64,000 nt of DNA from Clytia hemisphaerica (GCA_902728285.1 CACVBU010000971.1:1133614-1197613); one strand, 5' to 3'. Counted from the first letter of the stretch, positions 1 through 10,797 are shown. Numbers and translations are program-made. Notes: generated by a model from the letters alone, not told the origin.

Positions 1-396
1 CTAATTTTGGCGCCGCAGGCAAAAAAATTGGTGTAAGAAAGGTCAAATAGCTTAAAAGATCTTCTAAAACGGAGAGAGTTAGTCAGTATAAGACCACAAA
101 AACCCCAGCGAGAATCAACAAGTTTTGATCATTTTGGGGGTGAGCATTTGTAACTAGGGGAAAGTGAGCAATAAATTTGAGTCGAATCGAGTTTGCTAAA
201 TAATGTTAAATTTCTCTTCTTGCAACAAAACATAGATATCGAATGAAACAACAGCCGTCATCTTGGATTTCCATCAAAACTGTCTTTCGTATCCATACTC
301 ATAGAAGGCGCTGTAAACGTGCCGAAGGGCGCCAAATTGCCCAATAGACGATATCGGCTTTCCGAATTCTCCCCGAATGATTACCCATGATGCATT

Positions 397-566
397 GGAT
401 CCTCACTTTTTTTTCTTTTTTTCTCAAAATATGACCCTTAGGATCCTTAGGGTCCTCAGGCTTTTGCGAGGATATCCTGAGGATCCTCCCTTTTTTTTTC
501 TTTTTTTTCTCAAAATATGAACCTTAGGATCCTTAGGGTCCTCAGGCTTTTGCGAGGATATCCTAA
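397..566. repeat. Two-unit tandem repeat, about 84 bp, GGATCC-rich
   Basis: Two adjacent copies start at 397 and 481. Each begins GGATCCTC, runs through a T/C-rich tract, then reads CTCAAAATATGA, AGGATCCTTAGGGTCCTCAGG-like sequence and GCGAGGATATCC. The units differ by a few bases. No coding content is visible. The 396 bases upstream hold nothing else I can recognise. Confidence 0.85.
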
Positions 567-613
567 TGAGGATCCTGAGTTAGCTAAGGATCCTTGGGAA
601 ATTAAAATATTGA

Positions 614-1530
614 TGTTTTATCAAGCCGTATCCAAGGCAAACAGTTGATACTTTTGACGATAAAAATGTTCACTTTTTAGACATTAAAATTAATGGCACT
701 GAAACTGATATTTTCTACAAACCAACGCATACCGGTCAGTACAGTGATTTTTCCAGTCAGACACCCTGGAACTTCAAAATTTCGTGGGTTAGGTCTTTGA
801 TTGTCCGAGCCCATAAAATTTTTTCCAATCAAGAACTTTTCAAAAACCAAATCAAAATAATCCAAAAATATCTTTCTTGGAACGGCTACCCCTCACATGT
901 CAGTAGTCGCCTAATAAAACGTCAAGTTGACAAATTGAATCTTCCACCGTTCGAGAAGGATGATAATGATGAAACTGACCCGACCAAAATCTTTTTGAAA
1001 ATTCCTTACCTGGGAAACGACGGTGAAAATCTGGTCAAAACTCTTATACGCAAGTTGAAAAGATACCTAAAAAATGATGTAAAATTGATAGTTCGTTACC
1101 AATCAAAGAAGTTATCTATGTTTTGTCCGACTAAGGATAAGGTCTTGGGTGAGCATAAAGCAAATGTTATTTATGAAATTGATTGCCCAGGCTGTGGAGA
1201 GAAGTATATCGGTAAAACGGATAGATGTTTTAGAACCCGAATGCTTGAGCATGGGAGAAGGGCAGATCAACCAATGCATCAACACTTAAAAACTTGTGAT
1301 AGATTCCATGACGTTACAAACTTTTTTGCTCTCACTCGGTTGTTTGATAATTCCGACGGGATCGACCATAAAGAACATATGATTAATGCAGTATTGAATA
1401 ACTGTAAAATTTTAGACATGAATGATAATTGGTCACAATTATCTTTTTAGAGGCATTTTATATTAAGAAATTTCGGCCTAAAATTAATGACGGTTTAAAA
1501 GCTTCAAAAGAGCTTCAATTGTTTGGATAG
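614..1530 (+). pseudogene. Reverse transcriptase C-terminus with GIY-YIG endonuclease domain, frameshifted
   Basis: The frame is open from 614 to a stop at 1448-1450. Its first part reads FLDIKINGTETDIFYKPTHT and then a TGQYSDF stretch, the conserved connection found at the end of Penelope-like and related reverse transcriptases. Downstream lies a GIY-YIG nuclease signature: VIYEIDCPGCGEKYIGKT, followed by an arginine-rich RTRMLEH. A missing T in the run near 1446 creates the stop. The homologous copy at 8.0-8.6 kb continues there into LEAFYIKKFRPKIN, which holds the probable catalytic glutamate of the nuclease; in copy 1 this tail lies out of frame up to the TAG at 1528-1530. There is no start codon in context, so this is a truncated, dead copy. 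Family assignment is by motif recognition; the exact Penelope-like clade is not determined. Confidence 0.8.
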
Positions 1531-1866
1531 GCCCCTGACAATTGATTACTCTCTTTGTTTCTTTTGAACCGTTATTCTTTTATATCAATTTTATTATTTC
1601 ATTCCCTTGTGCATAGTTTTATTTAATCTCATTAATGTTTTTAATTACGATTTTATTACCTGCTGTACTGATTTTTAGAATAAATTGTAGCATTTGAAAT
1701 GTTTTTAGTATATGGTTGAAAATGATGACATAAAGATCGTCGAAATATTCCTACAACATCGACTCTATTTTCTTGTTGTTTTTTATTTAAAAATCCAAGG
1801 AAATGTTTATTTTTGGGTTTTGCTTCTTTTTATACTTTTTGAAATTGTCTGGCACTGTTGGATTAT
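614..1866 (+). mobile_element. Penelope-like retroelement fragment, copy 1 (3' end)
   Basis: This segment contains the C-terminal coding end of a reverse transcriptase/GIY-YIG element plus about 335 bp of AT-rich 3' non-coding sequence. It is nearly identical to 7915-8974 from about 811 onward and ends at the same place, after CACTGTTGGATT. Copy 1 extends about 200 bp further 5' than copy 2. Two copies with a shared 3' end and different 5' ends are what target-primed reverse transcription leaves. No convincing target-site duplication was found for copy 1. Confidence 0.75.
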
Positions 1867-1973
1867 CTTGGATACATTTCAGTAAAAACTTACTATAATT
1901 GGGTAAAACATTAGGTTTCAGACAAAATTAATTGGGTTGGGTCAGGGCCACATATATCTTATGTAAAACACTA

Positions 1974-2966
1974 AAGTCTGTCCAGATATAATTGGCAGTG
2001 GAAACAAGAATGCCTGTAACTTTTGATAGTCAAATATAATTATGGAAATTTTTTTTACTTGGTTTAGAAAATCAAAAGCGCTATATTTGAATGTATTTTT
2101 GGTTGAAAAATTCGCGATTTTTAGCGGTTAAATTTGCGATTGTAAAAATTGAGCTTTTTTTCTACTTATGCTATAACTTTCATTTTTACACCAGTGGTAG
2201 TTCAACCTTAGGTTAAGAAGTTTGTTAAATTTCAAGGCAAACAGAAAAGTCCTTCGGAAGATATGGGACCCAAAATACCCCTTGGTAGCACTTTTCTGTG
2301 AAATATCAAATCTCCAACTTATTACTAAAAACGGGGGTTATCTTTTTTGAACAGTGCAATTAAAAGTTGGAAAATGTTAAGTGTTGGTGTATTGGTATCA
2401 TTGGTATCATTGATTATTTCGAAACGAAGTGAAATCACAGTATAATTGTTTTTATTGAAAAGATAAGCATGAACTTATATTGCCTTTGTCATTAAAGAAC
2501 TTTGCTAATTCCCAAAACACTAAACACAGTTTGGCTATGAGGTCATTAAAGAGATCGTAAAATGTGTTATGATCGAAAAACTGTGTTATCAATCATATCA
2601 CTACCCCCGTTTTTAGTAATAAGTTGGAGATTTGATATTTCACAGAAAAGTGCTAACAAGGGGTATTTTGGGTCCCATATCTTCCGAAGGACTTTTCTGT
2701 TTGCCTTGAAATTTAACAAACTTCTTAACCTAAGGTTGAACTACCACTGGTGTAAAAATGAAAGTTATAGCATAAGTAGAAAAGAATCTCAATTTTTACA
2801 ATCGCAAATTTAACCGCTAAAAATCGCGAATTTTTCAACCAAAAATACATTCAAATATAGTGCTTTTGATTTTCTAAACCAAGTAAAAAAATTTCCATAA
2901 TTATATTTGACTATCAAAAGTTACAGGCATTCTTGTTTCCACTGCCAATTATATCTGGACAGACTT
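1974..2966. mobile_element. Foldback MITE, 993 bp, TA target site
   Basis: The arms 1974-2338 and 2603-2966 are near-perfect inverted copies (about 365 bp each) around a 264-bp loop. The termini are AAGTCTGTCCAGATATAATT and its reverse complement. A TA dinucleotide flanks each end (1972-1973 and 2967-2968), as expected for a Tc1/mariner-type target duplication. There is no transposase; open frames inside are by-products of the arms. Confidence 0.9.
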
Positions 2967-3520
2967 TAGATAGAGCTACTCCGTCCCTATTTGAATCAAA
3001 ATAATTTGCCATCTTTGATAAGTAGACCAGCCTATCTTTCGCCTACTAAAATGAAGCCAGCGTCAGTTTTGCAGCGGTAGCGTCAGCGTCAGTGCGCGTG
3101 AGATTCAAATCGAAAGTAGTTATAAAAAGTGTTCTAGCCAGCTTGCATCGAATGGCTCCCATTTATAGAAAGGACGCAACCTACAGTGACCTTTTACAAA
3201 AAAAATGAAGTTCATAGCTGATTCCAATTTTTCAGTTAGTCGAGGAACGTGTCCCTGACTGACTTTAACCAAAATGTCGAAAAGTGGAATTCGGGCTTTC
3301 TGGCCAACTTGGATCGAACGGTATGGCTCCCATTTATAGAAAAGATGCGGCTTTGTGCCGTTTGGCTCCACCCGATTTTTACACAAATTTCCAAAATAAA
3401 TAAAACTGATGTTGACCTTGGAATTACCGAATCCGAAAGCAGCTCGTCATCAGCATCCGATATTGACCAAAACGAATGTCCTAAGGAAATTCTTCTTACT
3501 TGAATAAAAGTTCAACAAAT

Positions 3521-4485
3521 CGCAAATCTTTTGACGTCAGCTCAAATTTCAAAAAGTGGCGTGTTTACTTATCGACTCAAACAGAAAAGCTTACGTGAAA
3601 ATTTGTAGACTCCTCCTAGTAAAGTTTATGGGCAGAAATTGGCAAAGATCAAGCCAACGGCTTTTGCAGCAGGAAACAGAGAGGAAGCCGGGTGATCCCA
3701 AAAAATTTATCAGAAAATAAAATCTGAGGTTAGGAGCCCCCACACGAAAAAAGCCTTTCTACACGGAAAAGCTCAACAAGTGGCGTCAAAGATCGAAAAC
3801 GAAGACCGTGCGCAAACCGCAAACCTTTTGACGTCAGCTCAAATTCCAAAAAGTGGCGTGTTTACTTATCGACTCAAACAGTAAAGCTTACGTGAAAAGC
3901 TTTCAAATGATTGGCAAAAGCTCAGAATAGTACAAAGTGATAATTCGACCTATCGAAGATTTGAAAAAAAATACAAAGACCTTTTATTCCCAACGGTAAA
4001 AAAACATAACGAATATTGCAGTTTAGTCGTCAACCACCAAAGATTGAACAACGACCAATCAAAAAAGAAATCGAGTACCCCCTATTGTATATGCCATCTG
4101 CGTTTTAAAAGACCAGAATGCAATTTTTCAGCTAATGTGTCAATCATGAAGGAAGATTGCCAGTATGCGACACTTTTGTTTGATGGCAAAGTTTCACACG
4201 ATATCAGGAAAACCAGCGCTGACATCATATCTGATAGAAAAAGAAAATCGGAGCATCGAAGGTTTGAGAAGAATTTGTAGACTCCTCCTAGTAAAGTTTA
4301 TGGGCAGAAATTGGCAAAGATCAAGCCAACGGCTTTTGCAGCAGAAAACAGAGAGGAAGCCGGGTGATCCCAAAAAATTTATCAGAAAATAAAATCTGAG
4401 GTTAGGAGCCCCCACACGAAAAAAGCCTTTCTACACGGAAAAGCTCAACAAGTGGCGTCAAAGATCGAAAACGAAGACCGTGCGA
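3521..4485 (+). repeat. Interleaved direct repeats (A-B, then A-C-B)
   Basis: Block A (3521-3600) recurs at about 3820-3898. Block B (3601-3812) recurs at 4273-4485. In the first occurrence A and B are adjacent; in the second they are separated by a 370-bp block C (3899-4272). The junctions do not carry GT/AG ends, so C is not a simple spliced intron; short A-rich microhomology at the joint fits a deletion followed by local duplication. Confidence 0.8.
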
Positions 4486-4544
4486 GGGCACAAGAACAAA
4501 AGCAGGCAAGTAAATTTTATGGCTAAGTTCATGATGTCATGGTA

Positions 4545-4664
4545 GACAAGGAGGTGCGGATCACATTAACGACTGAGGGATTGATTAGGTTGTATCACGA
4601 AAAGAACTATAAAGACATAGTTTACCTAGATGCGACCGGTAGTGTTAACCTACCCTTAAAATAG
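4545..4664 (+). pseudogene. Transposase-core fragment with LDATG motif
   Basis: A 39-codon open stretch encodes ITLTTEGLIRLYHEKNY and then IVYLDATGSVN before a TAG. The LDATGS context resembles the first acidic residue of the DDE core in MULE-like transposases of uncharacterised metazoan proteins. Short, frame-broken pieces of possibly the same gene lie just upstream (4044-4392). The fragment is too short for a firm family call. Confidence 0.4.
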
Positions 4665-5469
4665 TGTAAGCGTATTCTCCTTTATTCACTTTGCGTACGT
4701 CATCCATACGGCTTAGCACCCCCTCTTCCAATATCTGTCTAGCTCACATTCAGTACCGTCGATCCACCGTTTTCTCATATCGTTACAAGAGAAAGAGAAA
4801 CTTGTTTTCAACAAAATTTCAAGACTGTCCCTTATCCTCGTTGATTATTCTGTTGCGTTGATCGTTGTATGTGTGAAAGAATTTTGCGGTGAATCTCTTC
4901 CGGAATATATCAACAGAACATTCAGAATCGTCAATGGATTGGAAGAAAATTTTATGAAAACTTTGTTTGTTTGTTTGGTAAATAGTCTTTTTTATGATGA
5001 TTGCAACATTTTGACATAATAATTTCGTCCATTTCACTTGTCAAGTTCTGGTATTTTATCACTCCATCGGCCTTATTAGATTGAAATATTGCCAACTGCA
5101 TATTTTACAAAAATTTTGTCGGAGCTAATTAAAAAAATACATCAATGGGCACTAATCAACTAAGTTATGCTCCCTATATACAAATGCTCTTATGGGCCAT
5201 TATTTCATTCATATTACGTCACGTCAAAACTAATTTTAGACTGTATACGCAGAGTAGCGACCTAGGTTGCGTCCCTTCTATGAATTGGAGCCATACCGTT
5301 CGATCCAAGTTGGCCAGAAAGCCCAAATCCCACTTTTCGACATTTTGGTTAAAGTCAGTCAGGGACACGTTCCTCGACTAACTGAAAAATTGGAAGCAGC
5401 TATTAACTTCTTTTTTTTGTAAAAGGTTACTAATGGGTGTAGGTTGCGTCCTTTCCATAAATGGGAGCA

Positions 5470-5674
5470 TAAGGAACTGAAAGATGCCATTAGTATTAAT
5501 GATGTTGTTTTGCTAAAGGATGAGAAACCTAGAAATGAATGCTGTTTAGCGAAAGTAACAAAGCTCATCCCTGGGACTGGGCTCACGAGAACTGTTGAAA
5601 TTGAACTGGCAAACAAGTCAAAATTACTTAGACCTTTGAACAAAATAGTTTTACTACAAAAATATAGTATTTAA
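5470..5674 (+). pseudogene. BEL/Pao retrotransposon C-terminal domain (DUF5641-like) remnant
   Basis: The open frame 5444-5674 encodes ISINDVVLLKDEKPRNECC, then VTKLIPGTGLTRTVEIEL and LLRPLNKIVLL. This matches the layout of the DUF5641 domain that ends the Pao-type integrase polyprotein: a GDVVLL-like strand, an acidic turn, a V-x-x-L-x-P-G strand, an R-x-V-E-V strand and a closing RP-L-x-x-LVPL motif. A frameshift near the left border separates it from the probable upstream integrase tail. No long terminal repeat was found downstream; 5675-6380 is AT-rich and shows nothing recognisable. Confidence 0.65.
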
Positions 5675-5689
5675 TGAAAATCAAAAATT

Positions 5690-6380
5690 ATTAAAAATTT
5701 ATTTAGGAATTTATTTAAATGTTTTGAAGATTACAAAAATTAAAATTTTTGTGAGGGGCTATGTAAATGCCATTATTTATTATAATTATAGGGTAATTAT
5801 ATATACGCGCATTCCCATTTGCTTGTCTTTGTTTTGTTGCGTCTGTTCCTTGGGACTTTCTCTTCTCTCGCCTTTGCATTTTCTGTGGTTGTTTTTGTTG
5901 CCTTTTCTGTTAGTTGAACTTTGATGAGAGAAGAGTGAGGTACAAATTTTACAAAGACAAATCAGAGTGAAAACTGATTTGAGATTGAGAACCAGATAAC
6001 CGGAAATATAGAAGACATTTTTATACCACACCAGAGCTCATGGGATTATACGTGTTTAGTAAGTATATCTTTTACTCATTGACTTGTACATATATCTTTG
6101 CCCTTTTTAAATTTGTGGAACTTAGTGAAATTACCTTTGTGACTTAGTAGAATTTTCCCTTATATTTTAGCGAATATCACGAACATTCAGTAAATCTGAA
6201 CGTCCTGTCTCTGCCTGCGGTAACAATCATTGTTTAGCAGCATACATATATGCATGTATGCATACACGAGGACATATGTCTGACAGCAGTCTTTCAGAAC
6301 CTAGATGTGTTATACTGAACACTGTTCATTTCTTTCTTTTCTTTTAGCTGTAAAATCAAAAGTATGTGTTGGTGATTAAA
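5690..6380. other. Gene-free AT-rich stretch
   Basis: No repeat, RNA gene or coding segment could be supported here. Short pyrimidine runs and a weak palindromic ATGCATGTATGCAT-type tract near 6250 are the only local structure. Confidence 0.6.
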
Positions 6381-7902
6381 TTAAACATTATATTAATAAA
6401 ATTATAAAAATGGTTGTAAAGGTTGCAAAGCTAAACGAGAGTGGATTCATGACACTCTTCACAAGGAACACCATGACATGGGTTGCAAGTTTTGTTTCAT
6501 CGGATATAGTGCTTTCATTGATAGCAGTGTCTCCAAGGTCGAGAAAACCAATAAGCTTTCCAGTGCTGCGATCCCAAACCAGATCTTTTTGAACCTTCAT
6601 CTCATCAATAACAACAGATACAAATTTTTCGGGTTCTGAAATTTCTTTGGTTCTCTAAGTTAAGTCAGCAACAATTTTAGGATCAAATCCTTGTTGAGGT
6701 TTGATATGATGCCGGTAATTACGGAGTGTTCTTTGGGAAGGGAGAACCAAGATCCCTGAGCCATCTTTACTTTTCAACCTTAGTTGGTCATATGCAGCAG
6801 ATGATTTGGCTGAGATTGATAGGCAAAATTTGATGATATCTGGGTGGTATCTCAATTGATGTTTCTTGTCGGTACGTAGATACTTTTGCTGTTCAGTCCA
6901 AAAAGGCGCATGAAGGGGGCACCTTGTCCTCAGGAATTCCTACATATAAGTAAACAATAATTCAAAATTATTGATCAAATACTTTATAGTTTCATCATCA
7001 AAAGTTATATCTTGACTCAAGCCTTAACAAAATATATAACTCATTAATAAGTTCTTTTGCTAAAAAGAAAAAAGTCAAAAAATAAGAGAATAGCTTTAAC
7101 AAACCACTCGATGAAGTTGATACAATTATTAGGATTATTGCATGAGACTCTAAGCTTCAAAGATATCAACCAGGTCGTCACTCAAATCTTTCTGGAATGG
7201 AACAGATCTAGAACATATCGAAGCTTTTAGTTGAGCAGTCAGCTTTTCATTTTGCGAAATCAATGATTGGATAACCTCCCTATTTTGTTTCACTGTTAAA
7301 GCTAGTCTCTCAGCTGAGGTGGCTGAAAGGGGAGCTCTTGGTGCTGCAGGAGTGGATGCAATTTTTCGTTTCTTAGCTTCCTGCGATCTTGTGACTACAC
7401 TAAGACTTTGACGATGTTGACATGGACCATCGGTATGAGTCAAAATAGAGCATTTGCTTGCACGAATGAACTTCATCTCGCTCACAGGCTGGCAGGCTTG
7501 TGAAGATGATAAATGATCAAAGATAAAATTACGTGGAATGATATGATGTTGCAGATGATGAGCTTTATCAGCTTCCACCAAATTAACACCTGAAAATTAA
7601 AAAAAAAAATTTTTTTTCTCAATATTTTTGATAAAAATTATGATTTTATATTCCTAAGACAAGTTCTAGGTGTTAAAGAAACCTATACCATTCTGGTTGA
7701 CAATTACTTGAGTCATTGTATAAGATTATATATAACATAACATCGTAACATCGTCTCTCTAAGAGAAAAGAATTCGGCCACTCATTGTTGTTTGTTGGTC
7801 TGACAGGAGAAAACATTTTATTTTTTCATATTATATATATAGTCAAAGAAGTATTGAACCTTCAACTATTCAAAAAAGGTAATAAACAAAAAGAGACAAA
7901 AC

Positions 7903-8986
7903 AATACCAACAAGCCCATAAAATTTGTTCCAATCAAGAACTTTTCAAAAACCAAATCAAAATAATCCAAAAATATCTTTCTTGGAACGGCTACCCCTCA
8001 CATGTCAGTAGTCGCCTAATAAAACGTCAAGTTGACAAATTGAATCTTCCACCGTTTGAGAAGAATGATAATGATGAAACTGACCCGACCAAAATCTTTT
8101 TGAAAATTCCTTACCTGGGAAACGACGGTGAAAATCTGGTCAAAACTCTTATACGCAAGTTGAAAAGATACCTAAAAAATGATGTAAAATTGATAGTTCG
8201 TTACCAATCAAAGAAGTTATCTATGTTTTGTCCGACTAAGGATAAGGTCTTGGGTGAGCATAAAGCAAATGTTATTTATGAAATTAATTGCCCAGGCTGT
8301 GGAGAGAAGTATATCGGTAAAACGGATAGATGTTTTAGAACCCGAATGCTTGAGCATGGGAGAAGGGCAGATCAACCAATGCATCAACACTTAAAAACTT
8401 TGTGATAAATTCCATGACGTTACAAACTTTTTTGCTCTCGCTCGGTTGTTTGATAATTCCGACGGGATCGACCATAAAGAACATATGATTAATGCAGTAT
8501 TGAATAACTGTAAAATTTTAGACATGAATGATAATTGGTCACAATTATCTTTTTTAGAGGCATTTTATATTAAGAAATTTCGGCCTAAAATTAATGACGG
8601 TTTAAAAGCTTCAAAAGAGCTTCAATTGTTTGGATAGGCCCCTGATAATTTATTACTCTCTTTGTTTCTTTTAAACCGTTATTCTTTTATATCAATTTTA
8701 TTATTTCATTCCCTTGTGTATAGTTTTATTTAATCTCATTAATGTTTTTAATTACGATTTTTATTACCTGCTGTACTGATTTTTAGAATAAATTGTAGCA
8801 TTTGAAATATTTTTAGTATATGGTTGAAAATGATGACATAAAGATCGTCGAAATATTCCTACAACATCGACTCTATTTTCTTGTTGTTTTTTATTTAAAA
8901 ATCCAAGGAAATGTTTATTTTTGGGTTATGCTTCTTTTTATACTTTTTGAAATTGTCTGGCACTGTTGGATTTTAATACCAACAAG
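7903..8986 (+). mobile_element. 5'-truncated Penelope-like insertion with 12-bp target-site duplication
   Basis: The inserted body is 7915-8974. It is flanked by identical AATACCAACAAG repeats at 7903-7914 and 8975-8986. The body corresponds to copy 1 from about 811 to 1866. Copy 2 begins inside the coding region, so it is a 5'-truncated product of target-primed reverse transcription. The landing site is the second intron of the minus-strand THAP/P-element pseudogene, so the insertion is antisense to that gene. Confidence 0.9.
7915..8637 (+). pseudogene. GIY-YIG / RT C-terminal fragment, copy 2, frameshifted
   Basis: The coding homology begins at the left target-duplication junction (AHKICSNQELF) and continues through the GIY-YIG signature VIYEINCPGCGEKYIGKT. 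An extra T near 8400 breaks the frame inside the nuclease domain. The final part, including LEAFYIKKFRPKIN with the likely catalytic glutamate, is open from 8446 to a TAG at 8635-8637. The open frame starting at 7785 is an accidental fusion of flanking intron sequence to the truncated element and should not be read as a protein. Confidence 0.8.
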
Positions 8987-9464
8987 AGGACACAACAACA
9001 CAACATACTCAGGATGAATATTCATAAAATGGAAAACAGGTATGTGATATCAAATGATGAAAAAAGATCTAAACTATTTGTACATAATTCTGATGGGACA
9101 GAAAAACAGAAATGGGACAATGGTGTATTCTTCGGAAGTATCTCAAAAGCAAAAATGCACAGCATGATCTAAATCGACCAAAAGGAAAGAAGCAACTCAA
9201 TGTGAGAAAAAGTAAAAATAAACACAAATAAAAGTGACTCAATATGAATCAATTAAATATATACAAAGAAAACACAAACTCTGTTCTTCAGTTTTCAACC
9301 TACATAGGATTTCGGCCATTTTCGAAAATATCCTCCCAAATGATATAAACAGGGTAATATAGGATATAAGATATCACATGCTGGATAGGGTCCAGATTAA
9401 TATGTCATTAGATAGATCCTAGAAATATTTTGATAATATCATATATAAAAGTCATGACTTATAC

Positions 9465-9908
9465 CTTGACAAACTTTATATCCTTCAAGCTGTCCCAAAA
9501 AGTTGGTGAGAGTCATCTTGCGGACTGAATTCTCTGGTAGAGAAGACAAAGGTAGTATCCATCCAAAATATCGCACAACAATGTTCAAGCTGGAGTTAGT
9601 AAAAATTTCTAATTCTGGCAGAACAAACTCTTGATTTTTCTTCACAACAGCTACATAGTTGACATGAATGATGAGTGACCATGAAGGAGGGAGGCTCAAC
9701 TGTTCTACCCGTTTTACAAAGTTATCATAATGTTTGTATGCTGGTGGTGTTGGTATTGACAATGCTGCTTTCTGCTGTTTGGCTTGTACCATGATTCGTT
9801 TTTTGATTGATGATGTTGATCGTTCAGGTTTTGGAGCCGTTTGTATTGACTTCTAAGGGGCATGCAATGTAGGGATTGCACCCTCTTTCAGTGCTTTCAG
9901 AGATACAT
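9465..9908 (-). pseudogene. THAP/P-element-like transposase, exon 2
   Basis: The acceptor is TTTCCTTTAG just right of 9908; the donor is GTATAAGT left of 9465. The exon encodes LKALKEGAIPTLHAP, an in-frame TAG, then KSIQTAPKPERSTSS and a segment containing WSLIIHVNYVAVVKKNQEF and VRYFGWILPL. The phase at both junctions fits the neighbouring exons. The second half resembles the region that precedes the coiled coil in this family, but I cannot name a domain for it. Confidence 0.75.
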
Positions 9909-10182
9909 CTAAAGGAAATAATAACATTTATAATTATATTTTACCTAATTTTCATTAGCCACAACACCTACTTAAGATTGATATGGACTTTTGTTTAGTA
10001 AATATCAGCCTGTCAGCCTTCACACTTTAGTAATACCTTTAAAGAAAAAGGAGATAAAAAGTGCACAAAATTATGAATGATGCATAATATAAAAATCAAG
10101 CACAAAGGGATGTGATTCTTTTTCCTTTATTAAATCTGTATAAAAACTTTAAAGCATTTTAAAGAGTATGTGAAATACTTAC

Positions 10183-10414
10183 AATGCCACATTGAATCCT
10201 CTGTGAAATACCTTGCACAAATGCGAACTTTGTCGTTGTCAATTTGAGCTTGGAACTTTTTGTCTACCACTCTATCCTTTGTGATAAAATTCAAAACTTC
10301 TGCCCTCCATTGCTTTGTTTTAAGATCACCTTGGTCTTGAGGCAACTTAAAAAAAGATATTCCAGTGCTTCTGGAGGTTCTGCACCCAACTACAGAACAG
10401 TAGTCTCCGGGCAT
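10183..10414 (-). pseudogene. THAP-domain exon with a missing zinc ligand
   Basis: The exon starts at the ATG on 10412-10414 and ends at a consensus donor (GTAAGT, complement of 10177-10182). It encodes MPGDYCSVVGCRTSRSTG, SFFKLPQ, WRAEVLNF and ICARYFTEDSM, matching the THAP order of C-x(2-4)-C, F-x-x-P, W, and the C-x2-H-F block. The last block normally reads C-x-x-HF; here it is CARYF, so the zinc-coordinating histidine is replaced by tyrosine. The domain would be expected to fold poorly or not at all. Confidence 0.85.
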
Positions 10415-10489
10415 TACCAAAATTTAGTAAAAAACAACAAAATAATTCAGCACATAATCAGAATAAGGCACAGAATCATTGCAAAATTT

Positions 10490-10500
10490 CCGCCATCTTG
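10490..10500 (-). promoter_or_regulatory. YY1-like CAAGATGGCGG motif upstream of the THAP gene
   Basis: On the minus strand this site reads CAAGATGGCGG, the core of the YY1/initiator-type element common near metazoan transcription starts. It lies about 76 bp upstream of the ATG at 10414 in the correct orientation. A functional role is inference from motif and position. Confidence 0.4.
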
Positions 10501-10565
10501 TTTGTTTATGACTGTTTGGAAGGTTGGACCCGAGCAACATCAAATTCAATAACATCGGGGCCGGA

Positions 10566-10585
10566 GAACAATAGCGCTATTGTTC
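10566..10585. repeat. Perfect 20-bp palindrome beside the DIRS left end
   Basis: GAACAATAGCGCTATTGTTC is its own reverse complement. It lies about 35 bp outside the left terminal repeat of the DIRS element. No function can be assigned. Confidence 0.8.
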
Positions 10586-10619
10586 GCTTCCTAACTATGG
10601 AATCCTCTTATAACTATGA

Positions 10620-10695
10620 TTTTACATCACAAAATCTTTCAAGATTTTATGGTGCAACCATGGCCCCGAAAATCCCGTTCGGTCAGTGTCCTTCC
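10620..10695 (+). repeat. DIRS left inverted terminal repeat
   Basis: The segment TTTACATCACAAAATCTTTC through GTTCGGTCAGTGTCCTT matches the reverse complement of 19731-19819 with a few substitutions and one short indel. Confidence 0.85.
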
Positions 10696-10797
10696 TCTTA
10701 TATTTACATCCATAGAAGGACACAGACGACCAGCACGAAAACAAATTTACTTTATCTTTAAAATCTTCAGAAATCTTTTCAATATTGGGTTATTATA

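Larger units (their letters stand above)
3150..5470. repeat. Degenerate inverted repeat bracketing 1.9 kb
   Basis: The segment 3150-3345 reappears as its reverse complement at about 5278-5470; both contain the TTGGATCGAACGGTATGGCT region and a CCCATTTATAGAAA motif or its complement. The right arm is contiguous with a BEL/Pao-type C-terminal coding remnant and may itself be part of that reading frame (it encodes an HFSTFW-like segment in the plus direction). The left arm is then an inverted copy of the same retroelement end. Flank 2967-3149 contains only short GTCAGCG repeats. Confidence 0.7.
6388..10414 (-). pseudogene. THAP domain / P-element-like transposase, multi-exon, inactivated
   Basis: Reading leftwards, five coding segments assemble into the known architecture of THAP-linked P-element-type transposases. 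Exon 1 (10183-10414) is a THAP DNA-binding domain. Exon 2 (9465-9908) carries a KEGAIPT-like linker. Exon 3 (about 7147-7589) contains a coiled-coil-like LTVKQNREVIQSLISQNEKL. Exon 4 (about 6655-6951) contains RYHPDIIKFCLS, ILVLPSQRTLRNY and a PQQGF motif. Exon 5 (about 6390-6650) contains VVIDEMKVQKDLVW and GKLIGFLDLGD, with the aspartate in IDEMK the likely first catalytic residue of the RNase H fold. Splice joins 1-2 and 2-3 keep frame and use GTAAGT/TTAG and GTATAAGT/TCAG. Defects: a TAG in exon 2, a TAG between segments 4 and 5, a tyrosine where the THAP histidine should be, and loss of the C-terminal half. The gene is a dead transposase or decayed domesticate. Confidence 0.85.

Noticed and set aside
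264-1874. ATCTTGGAT at 264-272 and 1865-1873 as target duplication of Penelope-like copy 1
   Set aside because: Sequence between 273 and 613 shows no element homology and includes an unrelated tandem repeat; a 9-mer match is weak.
2562-2813. 83-codon open frame
   Set aside because: Lies in the right arm of the foldback MITE; the mirrored arm has no matching protein constraint.
7785-8405. A 206-codon open frame starting in the intron
   Set aside because: The first third is intron sequence up to the target-duplication junction at 7914; the rest is the truncated retroelement. It is a chance fusion.
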